Shown here one piece after another: positions 11,257-22,675 of a stretch of 64,000 bases of DNA. The DNA comes from Symbiodinium microadriaticum (lineage: Eukaryota; Sar; Dinophyceae; Suessiales; Symbiodiniaceae). Positions within the stretch are counted from its first letter, which is position 1; each line of letters opens with the position of its first letter. The notes below the pieces were generated by a model, which saw only the letters and a program-made list of their open reading frames with translations, was not told where the DNA came from and searched no databases. The DNA is taken from assembly GCA_001939145.1 (NCBI GenBank), contig LSRX01000010.1:872109-936108 (forward strand), written 5' to 3'. A program made the position numbers and the translations under genes.

Positions 11257-11400
11257 TTTGAGTTGAAGTGTTGGCTGCCAGAAGTTTGTGACGATGCTCC
11301 TGCCAGGGTCCATTCGAGTGGAAATGCCCAAGAAATATAGAGTGCGCCCCTTGCAAGACTTGTGCACCGCGAGCCTCTCGTGCTACAACGGTGTATGAAT
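11257..11400 (-). CDS. Exon, unknown
   Basis: Acceptor GTGCTTTCCAG. One frame gives SYTVVAREARGAQVLQGAHS and a second His-rich stretch (FLGHFHSNGPWQEHRHKL). A neighbouring frame is open too, and phase with exon 11500-11591 does not settle the choice. Confidence 0.5.
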
Positions 11401-11499
11401 CTGGAAAGCACTAAACCCTGATCCATGAAGGGGGTGGGGGCCTAAAGCAGGGAAGAAGCTTCCTTTGCAGAAATTTGGTCCGGCAATCCCCGACCACAC

Positions 11500-11591
11500 C
11501 TTGCGAAACTCAGACGGCAACCGCCTTTCAGCACCGACTCCGGTTTGGAGCTGAAGTCTTGCAGCTCACATTTGCGATGCAAACACGGAAT
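11500..11591 (-). CDS. Exon, unknown
   Basis: AGGATCAG acceptor, GCAAG/GTGTGG donor, 30 codons. The peptide begins IPCLHRKCELQDFSSKPESV. Probably the same gene as 11257-11400, but the phases of my two readings disagree by one base. Confidence 0.55.
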
Positions 11592-11814
11592 CTGATCCTA
11601 TGCATCGCATTTTAAATTAAAGCCAAACCCCAAATACATCTAAACATCTAAATACAATCCTGACATAGAAGGGTCCTCGAAGCTAAGCCTCCCACAGCAC
11701 TGGCTAGGAAGCAGAGCACCTGCCAGGTCCAAAGTGGAAGTGCTGGGGTAAGTAGGATGGCGCGCAAACTATTCCCTTAACCAGGGTTCATTCAGAACAC
11801 ACACATATGTATAT

Positions 11815-11852
11815 GAACAGAGACAGAGACAGAGAGAGAGAGAGAGAGGGAG
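11815..11852. repeat. GA microsatellite
   Basis: A short (GA)n tract within a non-coding stretch. Confidence 0.85.
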
Positions 11853-11859
11853 AGACTGA

Positions 11860-13283
11860 TTGATTGTATACAACTCGCCGAACCCTAATCCAGGTACTTA
11901 TTCAAGCAGTAAACACCGAAGCCGAAACCTCAAACCCCAAGCCACAAATCCCGGGACGTATGGACTCCATGCGAACAATTGATCCAAAACCGCTAAACCG
12001 TGCCTGAGTATAAGGGAGTTAGATAATGCTTGAGGGTTGGTTCAGGCAGTGGTCAATGGCTGGAGGCATCGAATTTATCAGCAGCTTTACCTGCTTTGCC
12101 ACGGCTCAAGCGAGGTCAAGAACAGATGAAGGAAATGCTGCCGGGGCACCCAAATCCTTGGATGCACACGGCAGTCGCAACTCTGAAAGACTGGCTTCTT
12201 CCCGCAAGCTCATAGCTCAAAGCGTCACATGAAAAACAAGATGTTCGGAAATCGAGGACACAAACCTTTCAACATATCAAGACTGCTCCAGATCATCCAG
12301 GATTCATCATGCACCATGCTGCCCACCAGCTGAACGTCCCCTCAAAGATAATGACCTCCTCTGCGTGACTGTGGCTTTGACCTGAATGGACTGGCAGGGA
12401 ACAAGTTCTCTGCAAGCTAAGGGTTTAGAGTTTTGTTGTTTAGGGTCGGCTGAAGCGGCTTCAGGCGTGAAGATACCACCTTATCTAGTCCAGGCTTTGT
12501 CTACGCAATGGGTTCAGGGGGATGGTGACAAGGGAGACCCCTGGCAACTCCACCGTCGGACGAAGAAAGAAACACCCATCGGCATGGTCGCACGTTCTTG
12601 CTTGTAGGACTTTTTGGAACACTTACAAGCCCCGCATGGCAGAGGGACAGAGACCTGCGAGAATACCGTGAGAGCATCTGTGTTCGGCACGCATCCCTAA
12701 ACCCCCCTAAACCCTAAACCCTAAACCCTAAACCCATCCCTAAACCCTAAACTCCGGACCCTAAACCTGCGTCTGGCCAGGTTGCGTTCGGGCCGTTCGG
12801 GCATCGTGTCTTCTGCCTCAGTCAAGGCAAGAACACCAGAGAATCAGATCAGTCCAATGAATAAGCCAAACTGCTCCTAGGCTTAGGTGCTGAGTTCTCT
12901 TCCCCAGAATCCTCATCCTTGTTTTCATGCGAGAGCTTAACTTTAAGAACCAGAAAGTCCTGAATTTCTGAAGGTTCCATGCTTACGGGAAGCCTGGGCT
13001 TCAGGGCTGGCTGTCATATGTAGGGGCCTTAGCAATTAGAAGAGGGTTTTGGGTTTAGGGTTTAGGGGGGGATAAACCCTCTCAAAAGAGTATTGGGAGC
13101 TAGTTAAACCAACGGCAGACTTGAGGAATGTGACATCTCTAAGCAGGTTTACGCTTTCTCGCATCCGGAGTTGCTAGGTCGAGTTCGCTCTCTAAGCAGC
13201 AACCAGCACAAGGATACCGAAAAGATCAGTTGCTTCCGGGTGTGATGCTCGGCAGCTGCCGCTCCTCTCGACCCTGAGACACG
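11860..13283. other. No firm gene; CCCTAAA words
   Basis: Open frames at 12030-12230 and 12386-12607 look equally plausible on either strand. Telomere-like words cluster at 12697-12775 and 13040-13070. No gene call. Confidence 0.5.
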
Positions 13284-13376
13284 TACCCATAGGCTCCATT
13301 GTAGTTCCTTTTAGGGACATCTTTAAGATCTTGAACATGAACCACAAACAAGAACTATAATGGAGCCTATAGGTAT
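13284..13376. mobile_element. MITE, family B
   Basis: Inverted ends ACCCATAGGCTCC...AGTTCCTTTT and AAGAACTATAATGGAGCCTATAGGT. About 93 bp, AT-rich centre. Four other good copies: 17474-17569, 26312-26403, 37141-37233, 42701-42795. Confidence 0.8.
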
Positions 13377-13604
13377 CAACAGAATCATGGAATTCAGCCC
13401 CAGCCCCTTCAGTTCATTTACCCCGGGCACCGTCACAGGGCATTCGGCAGCTCGCTTTGGCCACCCAGCTGCGAAGATCCGTGCGTGTCCATCGACCGCA
13501 CAGGACAAGGAAGGCTACTGTGAGGAAACCAGAGTCGCAAGTTGCATGGCTTTGCATGGCTGTATATATAGTCATATAGTGTTAGAATCATGGCTGATGA
13601 TGGT

Positions 13605-14719
13605 TCATCCTTGCGCTTCAGCATTTCAGCCCGCCCCCGTCTCGCATGCGCTTGAACATGTTGCCTGCATTGCGGCTCGCTCTCCATGTTGAGCCTGTCC
13701 TCCTTGAGCGGCAAATTAGGACATGGAGGAAACGATAACTTGTCGCCAAAACAACCTCGGCTCCCTCCAACCCAAAGCAACAACAACTAAAGTTCAATGG
13801 TCTGTTGTAGCTGAGGACATGCAGCATGATCTTCATGTCTGGGCGAGGTGCTGCTTGTTCATCCACCACGCTTGTCTCGCCGTGCGCCTCAAGCAACAGG
13901 CCGTTTTGCTGTCTCTGAAACTCCCGCCCGGTCAGTTGATGCGGTGTGTAGACCATATCAGGATTCAAAGATTGAATATCTTTGGGTAATCACAACAGAC
14001 CCAAGAGGCCCATACCCTCAGTTCTATGCAATCCTGTCCCATACAACCTTACTATGCACTATAACCTCATCTCTGTCCCCTGCAAGAGCCGATAGGAAGA
14101 GACGGCTTGGCGTCTGGCAGAATGAAGCCATCGTCATCTAAGAGCATATTTTCAGCCTGGCGTGTGTCACACGCTCCAGTGGGAAGTCTCAACGACTTAA
14201 TTTTCAACAATCCTCGAATGTAGGGCATAGGATGTATAGAATTCAGGGTTGCCGGTATATAGGCCCTTGGTAGGGGCGTGCGTCATGCGGCTTGCGAACT
14301 CTCGAGGTACTGGTTGCTGTGCAGTGCGATTATCAAGACAATCGTAATCCAAAAACGATTCTAAACAAAAACGAGCAACAGGCAACAATAGTGGCAGTAA
14401 AACATGAGGCCTTTTGTAAGTTGAGCCCTCGCCTCAGCCACTGGTCGGCTTACAACCTGGTATAACCCGGTCAATCAGCCTGAAAAACCCAGACACAAAG
14501 CCCCCAGCACAAAATGGCAACGCATGCCATAGCTGAAAACGCTGCAAGATACGTGGCAAATCCAAGAACCCTGCCCTAGGAAGGCTTCTATTCCACGCAC
14601 CGTAGGGATCTCTCAACTTACTTAGCGACGGACAAGATTAAGGCTCCACCGCTAGCTTGAAACATGCTCTCGAGCACCTCTGTGGCGAAGGCGATGTTCA
14701 TACTGCACTTGGAGCGGTC
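13605..14719 (-). CDS. Multi-exon gene, unknown
   Basis: Exon 14622-14719 (acceptor AAATCGAG, donor GTAAGT) encodes ...CSMNIAFATEVLESMFQASG... A 23-nt exon 14457-14479 follows a strong pyrimidine tract and joins in frame. Next is exon 14197/14260-14360 after TTTTTGTTTAG, beginning SFLDYDCLDN. These three agree in phase through two junctions. Further exons lie at about 14075-14137 (DDDGFILPDAKPSLPIGSC), 13830-13968 (YTPHQLTGREFQRQQNGLLL) and 13605-13725 (EDRLNMESEPQCRQHVQAHA), but their junctions were not resolved. Start and stop not found; function unknown. Confidence 0.6.
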
Positions 14720-14989
14720 CTCGATTTATGACACATACTTCATACATGCTGGGTCCAAACCCACATGTGCATGTGTGTGTGTATCTGTACTTATTTGTAT
14801 TTACATCTAAACTTACATGTACAAGAAAGAGGAATACAAGCCCGTGCACACGCTTGTGCATGCGTGAACGTTACTATGAAGACAACAACCACGAACACAC
14901 GAATGTGCGTGCGTGCATACGTGTGTACGTCTTCGTGTTCATCGGCTGTTTCTGCATCTGCATGCACAAATGGAAGTGTGCATGTACTT

Positions 14990-15205
14990 ATGTATGTGTA
15001 TGTATGTATGTATGTATGTATGTATGGATGGATGGATGGATGGATGGATGTATGTATGTATGTATGTATGTATGGATGGATGGATGGATGGATGGATGAA
15101 TGCATGACTATATGACTCTCAATGTGCACATGTATACATGTATACATGTATGCATGGGTGCATGTATGCATGTATGCATGCATGCATGTATATCTATTTG
15201 CCTTC
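14990..15205. repeat. GTAT/GATG microsatellite block
   Basis: Long alternating (GTAT)n, (GATG)n and (CATG)n tracts. Poly-Tyr/Met/Asp frames over it are artefacts. Confidence 0.95.
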
Positions 15206-15299
15206 CTGCCTGCCTGCCTGCTGGCTCTTGTTGTTTTTTGCTATGTGAATGTAGGGCCGGCATTTGCAATGTTAGAAAAGAGATTCAGGTAGTAGGGGT

Positions 15300-15395
15300 A
15301 CCCCGCCCCCCCCCCAAAAAAAAAAAAAAAATACATAATAATAATAATAATAATAGTAATAATAACAATAATACTAATAATATGCAACATTACAG
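15300..15395. repeat. Poly-C/poly-A and AAT microsatellite
   Basis: C9-A15 then (AAT)n with interruptions. Confidence 0.9.
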
Positions 15396-15429
15396 ATGCC
15401 ATTACTTCTAGCATGTTGGCTTCATGGGC

Positions 15430-15792
15430 TCAATTGCATCCTGCAGAATCTCGCCCGGGCATGAGCATACCATGATGGAGACAGTGCTGCGCCCCGTGCC
15501 GTGCCCAGCCAGTGAGAAGTGACCCAAACACTGACAAAAGACGCCCTACAGTCCGTGACACATGTCTCTGTGGTCCTGCTATCACTTGTGCCTCGAGTTC
15601 CTGCGACCCTGAACAGAAACGGCGTGAAAACACCAAAAGCTTACGCACCCACCCCTGCCCAAGCAGAGCCCACGGCCGAAACGGCTCGCAGCCCACGCAT
15701 CAACTCATGTTGCACCTGGGTGGGTTGAGGCTCCGGATTAGCAACCAGAAAATACAGGGGAAACTTCTTTATACCAACAGCTACTCCACCGC
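15430..15792 (-). CDS. Two exons, unknown
   Basis: Exon 15716-15792 (GTGTTGCAG acceptor, CCCAG/GTGCAA donor) encodes 25 codons, GGVAVGIKKFPLYFLVANPE then PQPTQ. A second segment, 15430-about 15620, follows CGTTTCTGTTCAG and stays open in two frames; which is used is unclear. Function unknown. Confidence 0.5.
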
Positions 15793-16464
15793 CTGCAACA
15801 CCTGGGAACGATCGCTTCAACCACATTAGGCCATAGGAACATCAAAAGCGTTGACGCTAAAAACGAACACTTTTTGAAACCCTAAAGCCCTACACCCTAA
15901 CAGGCCCTAATAACCGAACTCTGAGAGCCGTACAGTAAATCCTAAACCAAGGCCGTGGCCTCAGCGCGATCTTCTTCAGACAGCCAGGCCTTGGTACAAT
16001 CTCATTGCCATTCGGATAAGGAGGGGGCCTCTCGTCTGGTGACATGGAGCACCGGGCATTATAGAGCTGTAGGAGGGCTTTCAGCTACGGTTTAAGGCTC
16101 AAGGTAAGTTGATAACGTTTGGAGATGTGCCGATGTTAGGCCATTCCAAACCCATGCAGTAAACTAAACTGGACTCTAAACTCAAAAGCCCATAAATGTT
16201 AAAGCTTAATCATAGTTCCAAGGGCCGTCAAGCACGAAACACAAACCCCTTTCCTCAGACACTACGTGCGAAAAGCTCTCAACATCCGGCTAAGACCCTA
16301 TCCAGCAAAAGGTAAGCACCCCCTCACAAGTCCCCCTCTCATGGGATCTCATGGGACCCATGCTGCAGTGAGCAAACGGCGCCCGCGATGTGGCGTAAAG
16401 GGCCTCGGAATGTGTTCAGGGATTTCAGGGTTTCGACTTTCTTTGGGTTTGTTCTGCTTCCCAC

Positions 16465-16547
16465 CTCGTGCGCTTAGAACCTTGTCGATTTCGGGTGCTG
16501 GGCCTCCAAGCGGATTAGCAGCGAGTATGCCCAACGATTGTTTCAAT
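16465..16547 (-). CDS. Exon, unknown
   Basis: Acceptor TACTCCAG, then LKQSLGILAANPLGGPAPEI followed by Asp-Lys at donor AAG/GTTCTA (16481), or five codons further at GAG/GTGGGA. Confidence 0.55.
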
Positions 16548-16669
16548 CTGGAGTACACAGTTTTTTAGCGCTTACCCCAAGACCCTATTCTAATTGTACA
16601 CTAATTATTCAAGCTTCTCCTCTGGTTCATACTACCATAAGCCATAAACATACCACTCCACCCTCAACG

Positions 16670-17240
16670 TGTCAACCCCTACGACTCCCAAACCCACGAA
16701 TGCTGAACCTTGAGCCTAAGCCCCTAACCCGTAGACCCCTAAACCCTGTAAGCCCGAAACCCGTAAACCCTAAACCCCTATGTAAGCCCTAAACCCCCTG
16801 TAAGCCCTAAACCCTTAAGCTCTAACCCCCCAAATCCTAACCCCCATGTAAGCCCTAAACGAGGTCTGGCCGGCTTGGCCACAATCGCGCGACGAAGCTT
16901 TGAACCCTGGAGTTGAAACCCTCGCGAACCCGTAAGGATTTGAACAGTCGGGGTTTGGGGTTTTGAGGTTTCGGTATATCTTAGTGGTATAAGAAATAGA
17001 ACAAGTGGGCTATTCGAAGAATATATAGGCACATCTAGAGACTTGAAGGGGATACTGTTTCTAATTGGTCTGATCCCTCTAGAAAAGCCCGTAATCCTCG
17101 AAATCCTAAGCTCCAGCTGCCTGGGCTTCAGAAAGCCGAGACTTTCAGGCGTCCTATGACTGCTCAGGCCCTCAACCGTCCGATCGCCTAAACAAATCGA
17201 GTCAGGGTTAAGGGTTTAGGCTGGGGTTTAAGGTGTGGGG
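16670..17240. other. CCCTAAA-rich non-coding DNA
   Basis: Imperfect CCCTAAA/CCCTGTAAG repeats at 16730-16860 and 17205-17235. No gene seen. Confidence 0.7.
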
Positions 17241-17259
17241 TTGCCTTGGTTGCCTTGCA

Positions 17260-17371
17260 GGCGACTTTCATAGTCACATAGCAATGTCGAGTGGAATAGC
17301 AGACTAACAGTTGTAACTCCGGTAGAAAATCCATGCTGAAGATACTGCCATCGCCACAAGAGGGGGCGATT
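17260..17371 (-). CDS. Exon candidate, unknown
   Basis: A clear pyrimidine tract and acceptor (TTCTCCTCCTCGCCAG) opens a frame starting IAPSCGDGSIFSMDFLPELQ. The donor is uncertain and a second frame is also open. Confidence 0.4.
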
Positions 17372-17473
17372 CTGGCGAGGAGGAGAATTAGGCTTCAACA
17401 TGGCTATCACGGTGGCGATGAAGGTTGAAGACCCCTGAATCACACATGAAATCCTAAGCCCCCGGCTCTCAAG

Positions 17474-17569
17474 ATCCCTAGGCTTCGTAGTAGTTCCTTT
17501 TTTGGGCTTGCCTTACGGGATCCTAAATATAACCCCCAAAAAGGAACTATAATGGAGCCTTTGGGTATA
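17474..17569. mobile_element. MITE, family B copy
   Basis: Ends CCTAGGCTTCGTAGTAGTTC and GAACTATAATGGAGCC; diverged left end. Confidence 0.7.
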
Positions 17570-17779
17570 GACCTCAAACCCCAAAACCAGACCCTTCCAT
17601 CGTTACGCCGCGTGGCACGCCTACGAAAAGCCTTGGCCAGTGCCAGATCTCGCACCTTCGCGATGCCTCCAGAAGTGGGGGCTTGGGGGGATGGCTTGTG
17701 GCTTCACAACCAAAAGTTTCTGTTCGAAAGGCAACAAACAAAGTTTTCGAAGGGCAAAAGAATGTTGGAGGGCAAGGCA

Positions 17780-18110
17780 AAACACAAAACCCACACAGAA
17801 AACAAGACCCTTTTCAATTAAATTGAAGTAAAAGGTATTAAAGCTTGTTAAAGCAAAAAGCGAAATTGAGCAAAAGCCAAATAACAAAACCAGCACAAAA
17901 TGCCGCACAAAACTCAGGACCCTTTTAAGTAAATTGAAGTATAAAGTATTAAGGCAAAAGGCGAAACTGAGCAAAAGCAAAAAGCAAAACCGGCACAAAA
18001 CGCCGCACAAAACTCAGGACCCATTTAAGTACATAGAAGTAAAAGGTATTAACAAGCAAAAGGCGAAAGTGAACAAAAGCAAAAAGCAACACCCGCACAA
18101 AACTTAGGAC
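17780..18110 (+). repeat. ~100-bp tandem repeat, about 3.3 units
   Basis: Unit contains GCACAAAACGCCGCACAAAA, then CTCAGGACCC, TTAAGTAAATTGAAGTAAAA and AAGGCGAAA. Units start near 17781, 17887 and 17987, with a partial fourth to 18110. A-rich and without a conserved frame. Confidence 0.85.
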
Positions 18111-18279
18111 CTGAACATTAAACAATTTCTACTAGCCGTAAATCCGAAACCCTACACCCTATAAATCCTAAACCTTAAAAAGTATGTTCGGAGTTGAAGA
18201 GCTTTTTGGGTTCCACTGGGCCAGGCGGTGGACCCTGGACCCAACGAGCACCTCAAGGAGAGGTCTCGGCTTAGACCTG

Positions 18280-18375
18280 GACTCCCTCCTTAGGGTTTAG
18301 GGTGCAGACTTTAGGGTTTAGGGTTTTAGGGTTTAGGGTTTACGATGTAAGTTTTAGCGTTTAGGGTCTGCGGCT
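18280..18375. repeat. TTTAGGG cluster
   Basis: Five or more TTTAGGG words with single-base variation, just downstream of the neuferricin stop. Confidence 0.85.
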
Positions 18376-18552
18376 TAAGGTTTAAGATCATAGATGGCCT
18401 ACGTATGCGCCACTGGCGAAAGATTTGTTAAAGGGCAAAATTATCGTCTGAACTGTAGCATTACGCTCTCGTACCTCAAAGAGAGGTTTTGGCAAGGATC
18501 CAACGCGGAGGAACCCTCACAGACACCTCTGAGGCCTACATTTCTCCGTGCA

Positions 18553-19683
18553 TTACTTTGCCTTGCGAGTGGTTGGAGGACCAGCTTTCTTGGGCCGCCA
18601 GCATCGCATCTTTCCCTTGCATTCTGGATAATCTGTAAATTTGAAAACCAGCTCATTCGGTGCTGTTGCCGGCGCATCGTCATCTGAATGGGCCAGGGAC
18701 CGCGCAGCGGGAGAGGCGCACGCGCACCAAGACTCCCGCTTCTTGGCCTCGGGATTGTAGGCCGTCAAGTAAACTGGCATGGTTCCTGGTCCGTGATATC
18801 CGGGATCACACCAGAGCTCCGTGTTATCCTCACCCTGCTTCGACTTGGAGTTGCAGGCCTTGAAGCGCTGTCTCGCCTCTGCCATGGTTTTCCCCACCTT
18901 CTCCGTTTTCGACTGGGTGTCCTCTAACTTCTGAAGCTCTAAGGTGTGAGATCCCTCGGCTCCATAGTACGGGCCTTCTAGGAAGCCCACGAAGCGATAT
19001 TCCTCGTGATGCCGGTAGAAAGATCGCCACTGCATGACGGCTGAAACTTGCTCGTCCGAGAAGCCATCTAAGCTTGGCACGGCATCTACGTCGAACTTGC
19101 CGGTGCTCATGGCTCTGCTGGCATCCTTCCCAGCCATCTCTGCATACCCCTCTCCCGGAGAGTAGAACCTCAGGTTTTTTCAAATTTGTCGCCCCCTTGA
19201 TGGCATACTAAAACAACAGAATCAGCGATAGCCGGATCCTAAATTAGGATCTCCCGTGATCTGGCCCCCCCACCCCCCCTCTGCACCTAGCACCAGGGCC
19301 GACATCGTAGACTTCCCCCACAATGGCGAGGAGGAGGGGCCTGTTCCGATCCTGACCGTCGTGCAGCGCAAGCTCGGCCACGCTCCACACGCGAGCGCCC
19401 AAAATGCGCTCCTCGGCTTCGAGGCGCGGGTAGGCACCTGGAATTGCTGTCTTACGGTTTTGTTTGCTGGTCTTGTTTCAGAAGTCTTTCGAGTTTAAGG
19501 AGCATCCGAAGAAAGACACCCCCAAAACGGGAGTTTCGTTTCGAACAGCTTCACCTGCAGCGGCACCTTTCCCCTTGCGAGCTGCTGCAGAGCTTTGGCT
19601 GCCTTGAGATTCCGACGAAGCGACGTCGTCGGGAGCTAGGAAGGGCAGCAAGGAATATATCCTAGGCTGGCCCTTTGAAGCCT
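18553..19683 (-). CDS. CYB5D2: Neuferricin-like haem-binding cytochrome b5-domain protein
   Basis: Three phase-consistent exons: 19555-19683, 19287-19437 and 18553-19168 (TAG/TAA side at 18553), with GT-AG introns of 117 and 118 nt. The first junction is GCAG/GTGAAG...CCAG/GT, the second CTAG/GTGCAG...GAG/G. The protein carries a membrane-associated-progesterone-receptor type cytochrome b5 fold: WSVAELALHDG, LLLAIVGEVYDVGPG, FYSPGEGYAEMAGKDASRAM, then LDGFSDEQV...WRSFYRHHEEYRFVGFLEG. The C-terminal part with CN, WCD, GTMPVYL and CACA cysteines follows the arrangement of vertebrate neuferricin. Family members bind haem on the secretory route or in membranes. An N-terminal anchor exon with the ATG is expected above 19683 and was not identified. 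Confidence 0.88.
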
Positions 19684-19689
19684 CTGAAA

Positions 19690-20580
19690 CATATTCTTAA
19701 GTGGGGTCCTCTTAAGCCCAATAGGGGAAAATATGGGAAAATATTTTTAAAAAATACGAAAAATCCCAAAGGCCTGCCTAGTCTCAGAAATGCGGCAGCA
19801 GCCACGAGAGCAGCTGTGCACCAACCAAGCCACATGCTGCAGAGGCTTCCCTAAAATGGCGGTTTTTTAACAACTCTAATGTAGGAACTAAGAAACCCTG
19901 GGCCTTCACTAGGGTTCTTAATATGAACCCTAATATTTTTGGGGGGTTATAGATAGGGCCAGGGTTTCTTAACCAGTTTCCTACACTAGGTGTGAAGAGA
20001 AAGGACCCGTGAACCCAAGACCCACGATACAGTTATGTTGTCGCGAGGTTCTGCGGCTGCGCAGACCCGGTGGCCGTGGGAAACAGTATCTCATGCTTCT
20101 GCGTGCTGAGCTGTCGAGGCCAAGCATTGCCAGACTCCATTTACTTTAATGATTTAGCAGGGAGCCCGAAACCCTAAAATGCAGGCAAGGCAATACAACG
20201 ACGGATGTGACATTAAAGGAGTGGCGCTCCCACGACAGTACACCCACGAAGGCACCACCAACATAATTACACTAAAGCATCAAAAGCGGCTGTAACATGG
20301 CCTGATACCAAAGAGTTTCGATCATCTGTATCCCTCTTGTTCTAGTTCTTCCTACAATCGCTTCAAGGAACCCCTGAACGATCCCCGTGAGGAGCCTATG
20401 ACTCATCGCCCTAGCATTTATGTAGCTTTCTGCTTGAAGAGAAAAAGCGGGTGTAGAAGCGGCATCGAGGCGCAGACAAAGTCTATGATGGGGCCTTAAT
20501 CATTAGTAATGGTGTTGGCGTACAAATTAGAAAGGCTAGAATTATATAGGAACCTATATTCAGGAATAGGTAAAGACGGA
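19690..20580. other. Upstream non-coding region with a MITE-like repeat
   Basis: A degenerate inverted repeat at about 19865-19990 (TAAGAAACCCTGGGCC...GGGCCAGGGTTTCTTAACC) looks like a small DNA element. An ATG-initiated minus frame at 20040-20140 could hold the neuferricin first exon, but it lacks a membrane segment. Confidence 0.45.
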
Positions 20581-20589
20581 CGTAGGCGG

Positions 20590-20714
20590 ACTTTAACCGA
20601 CCCCAGAGGTCTGGCAGACTTTCCGGGGCCACATGCTGGCTTCTGAAAGTTGCGAGATGCTGGCATCTCAAGCACCGGGACCTCCAGCCGAGAATTTGTA
20701 GCACCCTGACAGCT
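20590..20714 (-). CDS. Exon candidate, unknown
   Basis: After TCAGCTGTCAG the minus frame reads ATNSRLEVPVLEMPASRNFQ then KPACGPGKSARPLG. A second frame is open as well. Confidence 0.45.
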
Positions 20715-20945
20715 GAATCCCTCACCTTTCTAGGTTAGGGCTCCTCACTATGATGGTCCAGAAAGGGTAGCTTCTTCAGGGTTCATGTAGACCCTAAACC
20801 CCTAAAGCCCTAAAGTCCTAGACTGAGTTTAGTCCACCCGACTCCGGACCGCAGCCCCAACAGGACCCTTCTCAATGACTGAAAACGCTACTTGTAGCAC
20901 GGTTGTCATGGGTTTTGGACGTATAAGCTAGGATAAGGTAGATGT

Positions 20946-21160
20946 TTAATGGTAGAACGAATAAGTGCGCAAACGATGCGAGCGTGGCAGCCGATGCAGA
21001 AAGGATGCACACATTACGCGGCGGTTGTTGCCATCCTCATGTTCAAAAACATGATGACCGACCTTCCCGACTGGAGCGCCGACCGTTAAGGCGACGACAG
21101 CGACTTTTGCGTTTGGGTTACAGCTCCGCACTCTTCCTGACACAGCTGCTTTGGGCAGGA
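20946..21160 (-). CDS. Exon, unknown
   Basis: Acceptor GCTGTGTCAG, then a long minus frame with AKVAVVALTVGAPVGKVGHH and an acidic-basic tail (EHEDGNNRR). Not recognised. Confidence 0.5.
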
Positions 21161-21317
21161 AAATGCATGGCCTTTCAACAACCTGGACTTGGCCCAACCC
21201 CAAACCCCTAAACTGGTACCACAATGGGGATCTATAGTAAATAATATGTTTTTTTTATGGAAACTTAGATTAAATCTCCTAACAAGAACTCAGTAAACCC
21301 TAAACCCTGGACCCTTT

Positions 21318-21440
21318 CTACTCTAGAACCCCTCGTGAGGCCGGTTTCCCCAATTTCCCAGGGAGAGAGGCCTCTATCCAGTCAGCCTCCTCGCAGAACT
21401 CCCCTTCGCTGTGGAGCTTCAAGTACATCCTTCCAGACGG
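21318..21440 (-). CDS. Terminal exon, unknown
   Basis: CCCTAAG acceptor, 40 residues, TAG. The peptide starts PSGRMYLKLHSEGEFCEEAD and goes on with WIEASLPGKLGKPAS. A Trp/acidic-rich, globular composition. Probably belongs with the exons at 22143-22296 upstream; phase not confirmed. Confidence 0.65.
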   Translation of the reverse strand, partial: PSGRMYLKLHSEGEFCEEADWIEASLPGKLGKPASRGVLE

Positions 21441-22142
21441 CTTAGGGTTGCAGGGTTTCGACTCACACACTCGCTCACGCAGGCATGGCAGGTTGCGTCC
21501 CAGACTGCGTTTAAGGTTCAGGGATGTTTAACTATGGGTTTAGGGTTGTTTTTTTTAAGTGCAGTAGCCCTTTCTCTTTGTAGGGTTTAGGGCTTAGGGT
21601 TTAGGCAAAGGAGTCAGGACTTGGTTGCATGTGTCGGGGCAGGCGCTTCCGCCGTGGTCAAGGCTTGCGGCAGCTTACATTAGGTTGCGCTGCGTCCCTG
21701 GCTGAGTCCTCCGAACCGCACAACTTCTGCAAGCGCTTTTGGCAATATCAACCCAGAACATTGAGAAAACCAGAGACAGCCCAACACGTGGTCCAGATTG
21801 CTGCGTGCGCGGATTTGGGTTTACGACCCCAACAGGCCCAACAGTGGCCAGGACTCCAGGACACAACCGAGAGAACAAGAACTTATGATTTATGTGCTGC
21901 AAGATCGAAGAAGACTGCATTCCCAAAAAAGCGTCTCTGCTTGATCGTCTCAACCGCATCTTTTGTTAACACAGGGGTCGACGACACGATGTCAGCCAAA
22001 CTCAAGACTATCAAACACTGAGCGCAGTATGAAACTGCATTAACTGAAGCCGCACCATATCGTTAAATCCCGAAAGTATTTTTCAGCAGGGACCATGGAG
22101 ACCCCTCAACCCTAAACCGCCTAAACCCCCCAAACCTGGAAC

Positions 22143-22296
22143 CTCCAGCAGCCCTCTTCTTGGCCCCGAACGGCACAGCGCCCACCAGCTGGAAACCCGA
22201 GCGTGGGTTGTCTCTGCAAGCCTCAAGCGGAGTCAAGTGCTCGACCTCCATCTTTCTGGATGGAGTATTGAACATAACTCGAGTTTCTCGAAGCGG
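22143..22296 (-). CDS. Exon, unknown
   Basis: Acceptor ACCGGAG, donor GGAG/GTTCCA (or GTTTGG 7 nt on). Contains PLRETRVMFNTPSRKMEVEH, then LTPLEACRDNPRSGFQLVGA and VPFGAKKRAAGG. One of the clearest protein-like frames in this cluster, but no family recognised. Confidence 0.7.
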
Positions 22297-22329
22297 CTCC
22301 GGTTTAAGTGTCTAGGGGTTGTCTTGGGG

Positions 22330-22654
22330 AGGAGCAAAACCATGATGTCCATTCCCTTGCCCCACGAACTCGGCTTCTGGATTTAAGGTTGAAACCATGG
22401 GCCCCTAGTACGGGCCCTTAACCCTGGGATACTTACTACACCTGCTATATACCCTATATGTACCTTTAAGGGTCCCTAGACAGGCCCNACACACACATGC
22501 ATGAGGAGCAAAACCATGATGTCCATTCCCTTGCCCCACGAACTCGGCTTCTGGGTTGAAACCATGGGCCCCTAGTACGGGCCCTTAACCCTGGGATACT
22601 TACTACACCTGCTATATACCCTATATGTACCTTTAAGGGTCCCTAGACAGGCCC
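22330..22654 (+). repeat. Direct duplication flanking an N, probable assembly artefact
   Basis: Bases 22330-22487 recur at 22503-22654, apart from a 7-bp difference, with a single N at 22488 between them. Each copy carries a small inverted element (GGGCCCCTAGTACGGGCCC ... TTAAGGGTCCCTAGACAGGCCC). Two unmerged contig ends would give this pattern. Confidence 0.75.
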
Positions 22655-22675
22655 AAAGGGGCCCGTACTCCTGAC

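Noticed and set aside
14728-15183. Long frames of Tyr/Met/Cys/Asp-rich peptide on both strands
   Set aside because: They arise from the GTAT and GATG microsatellites.
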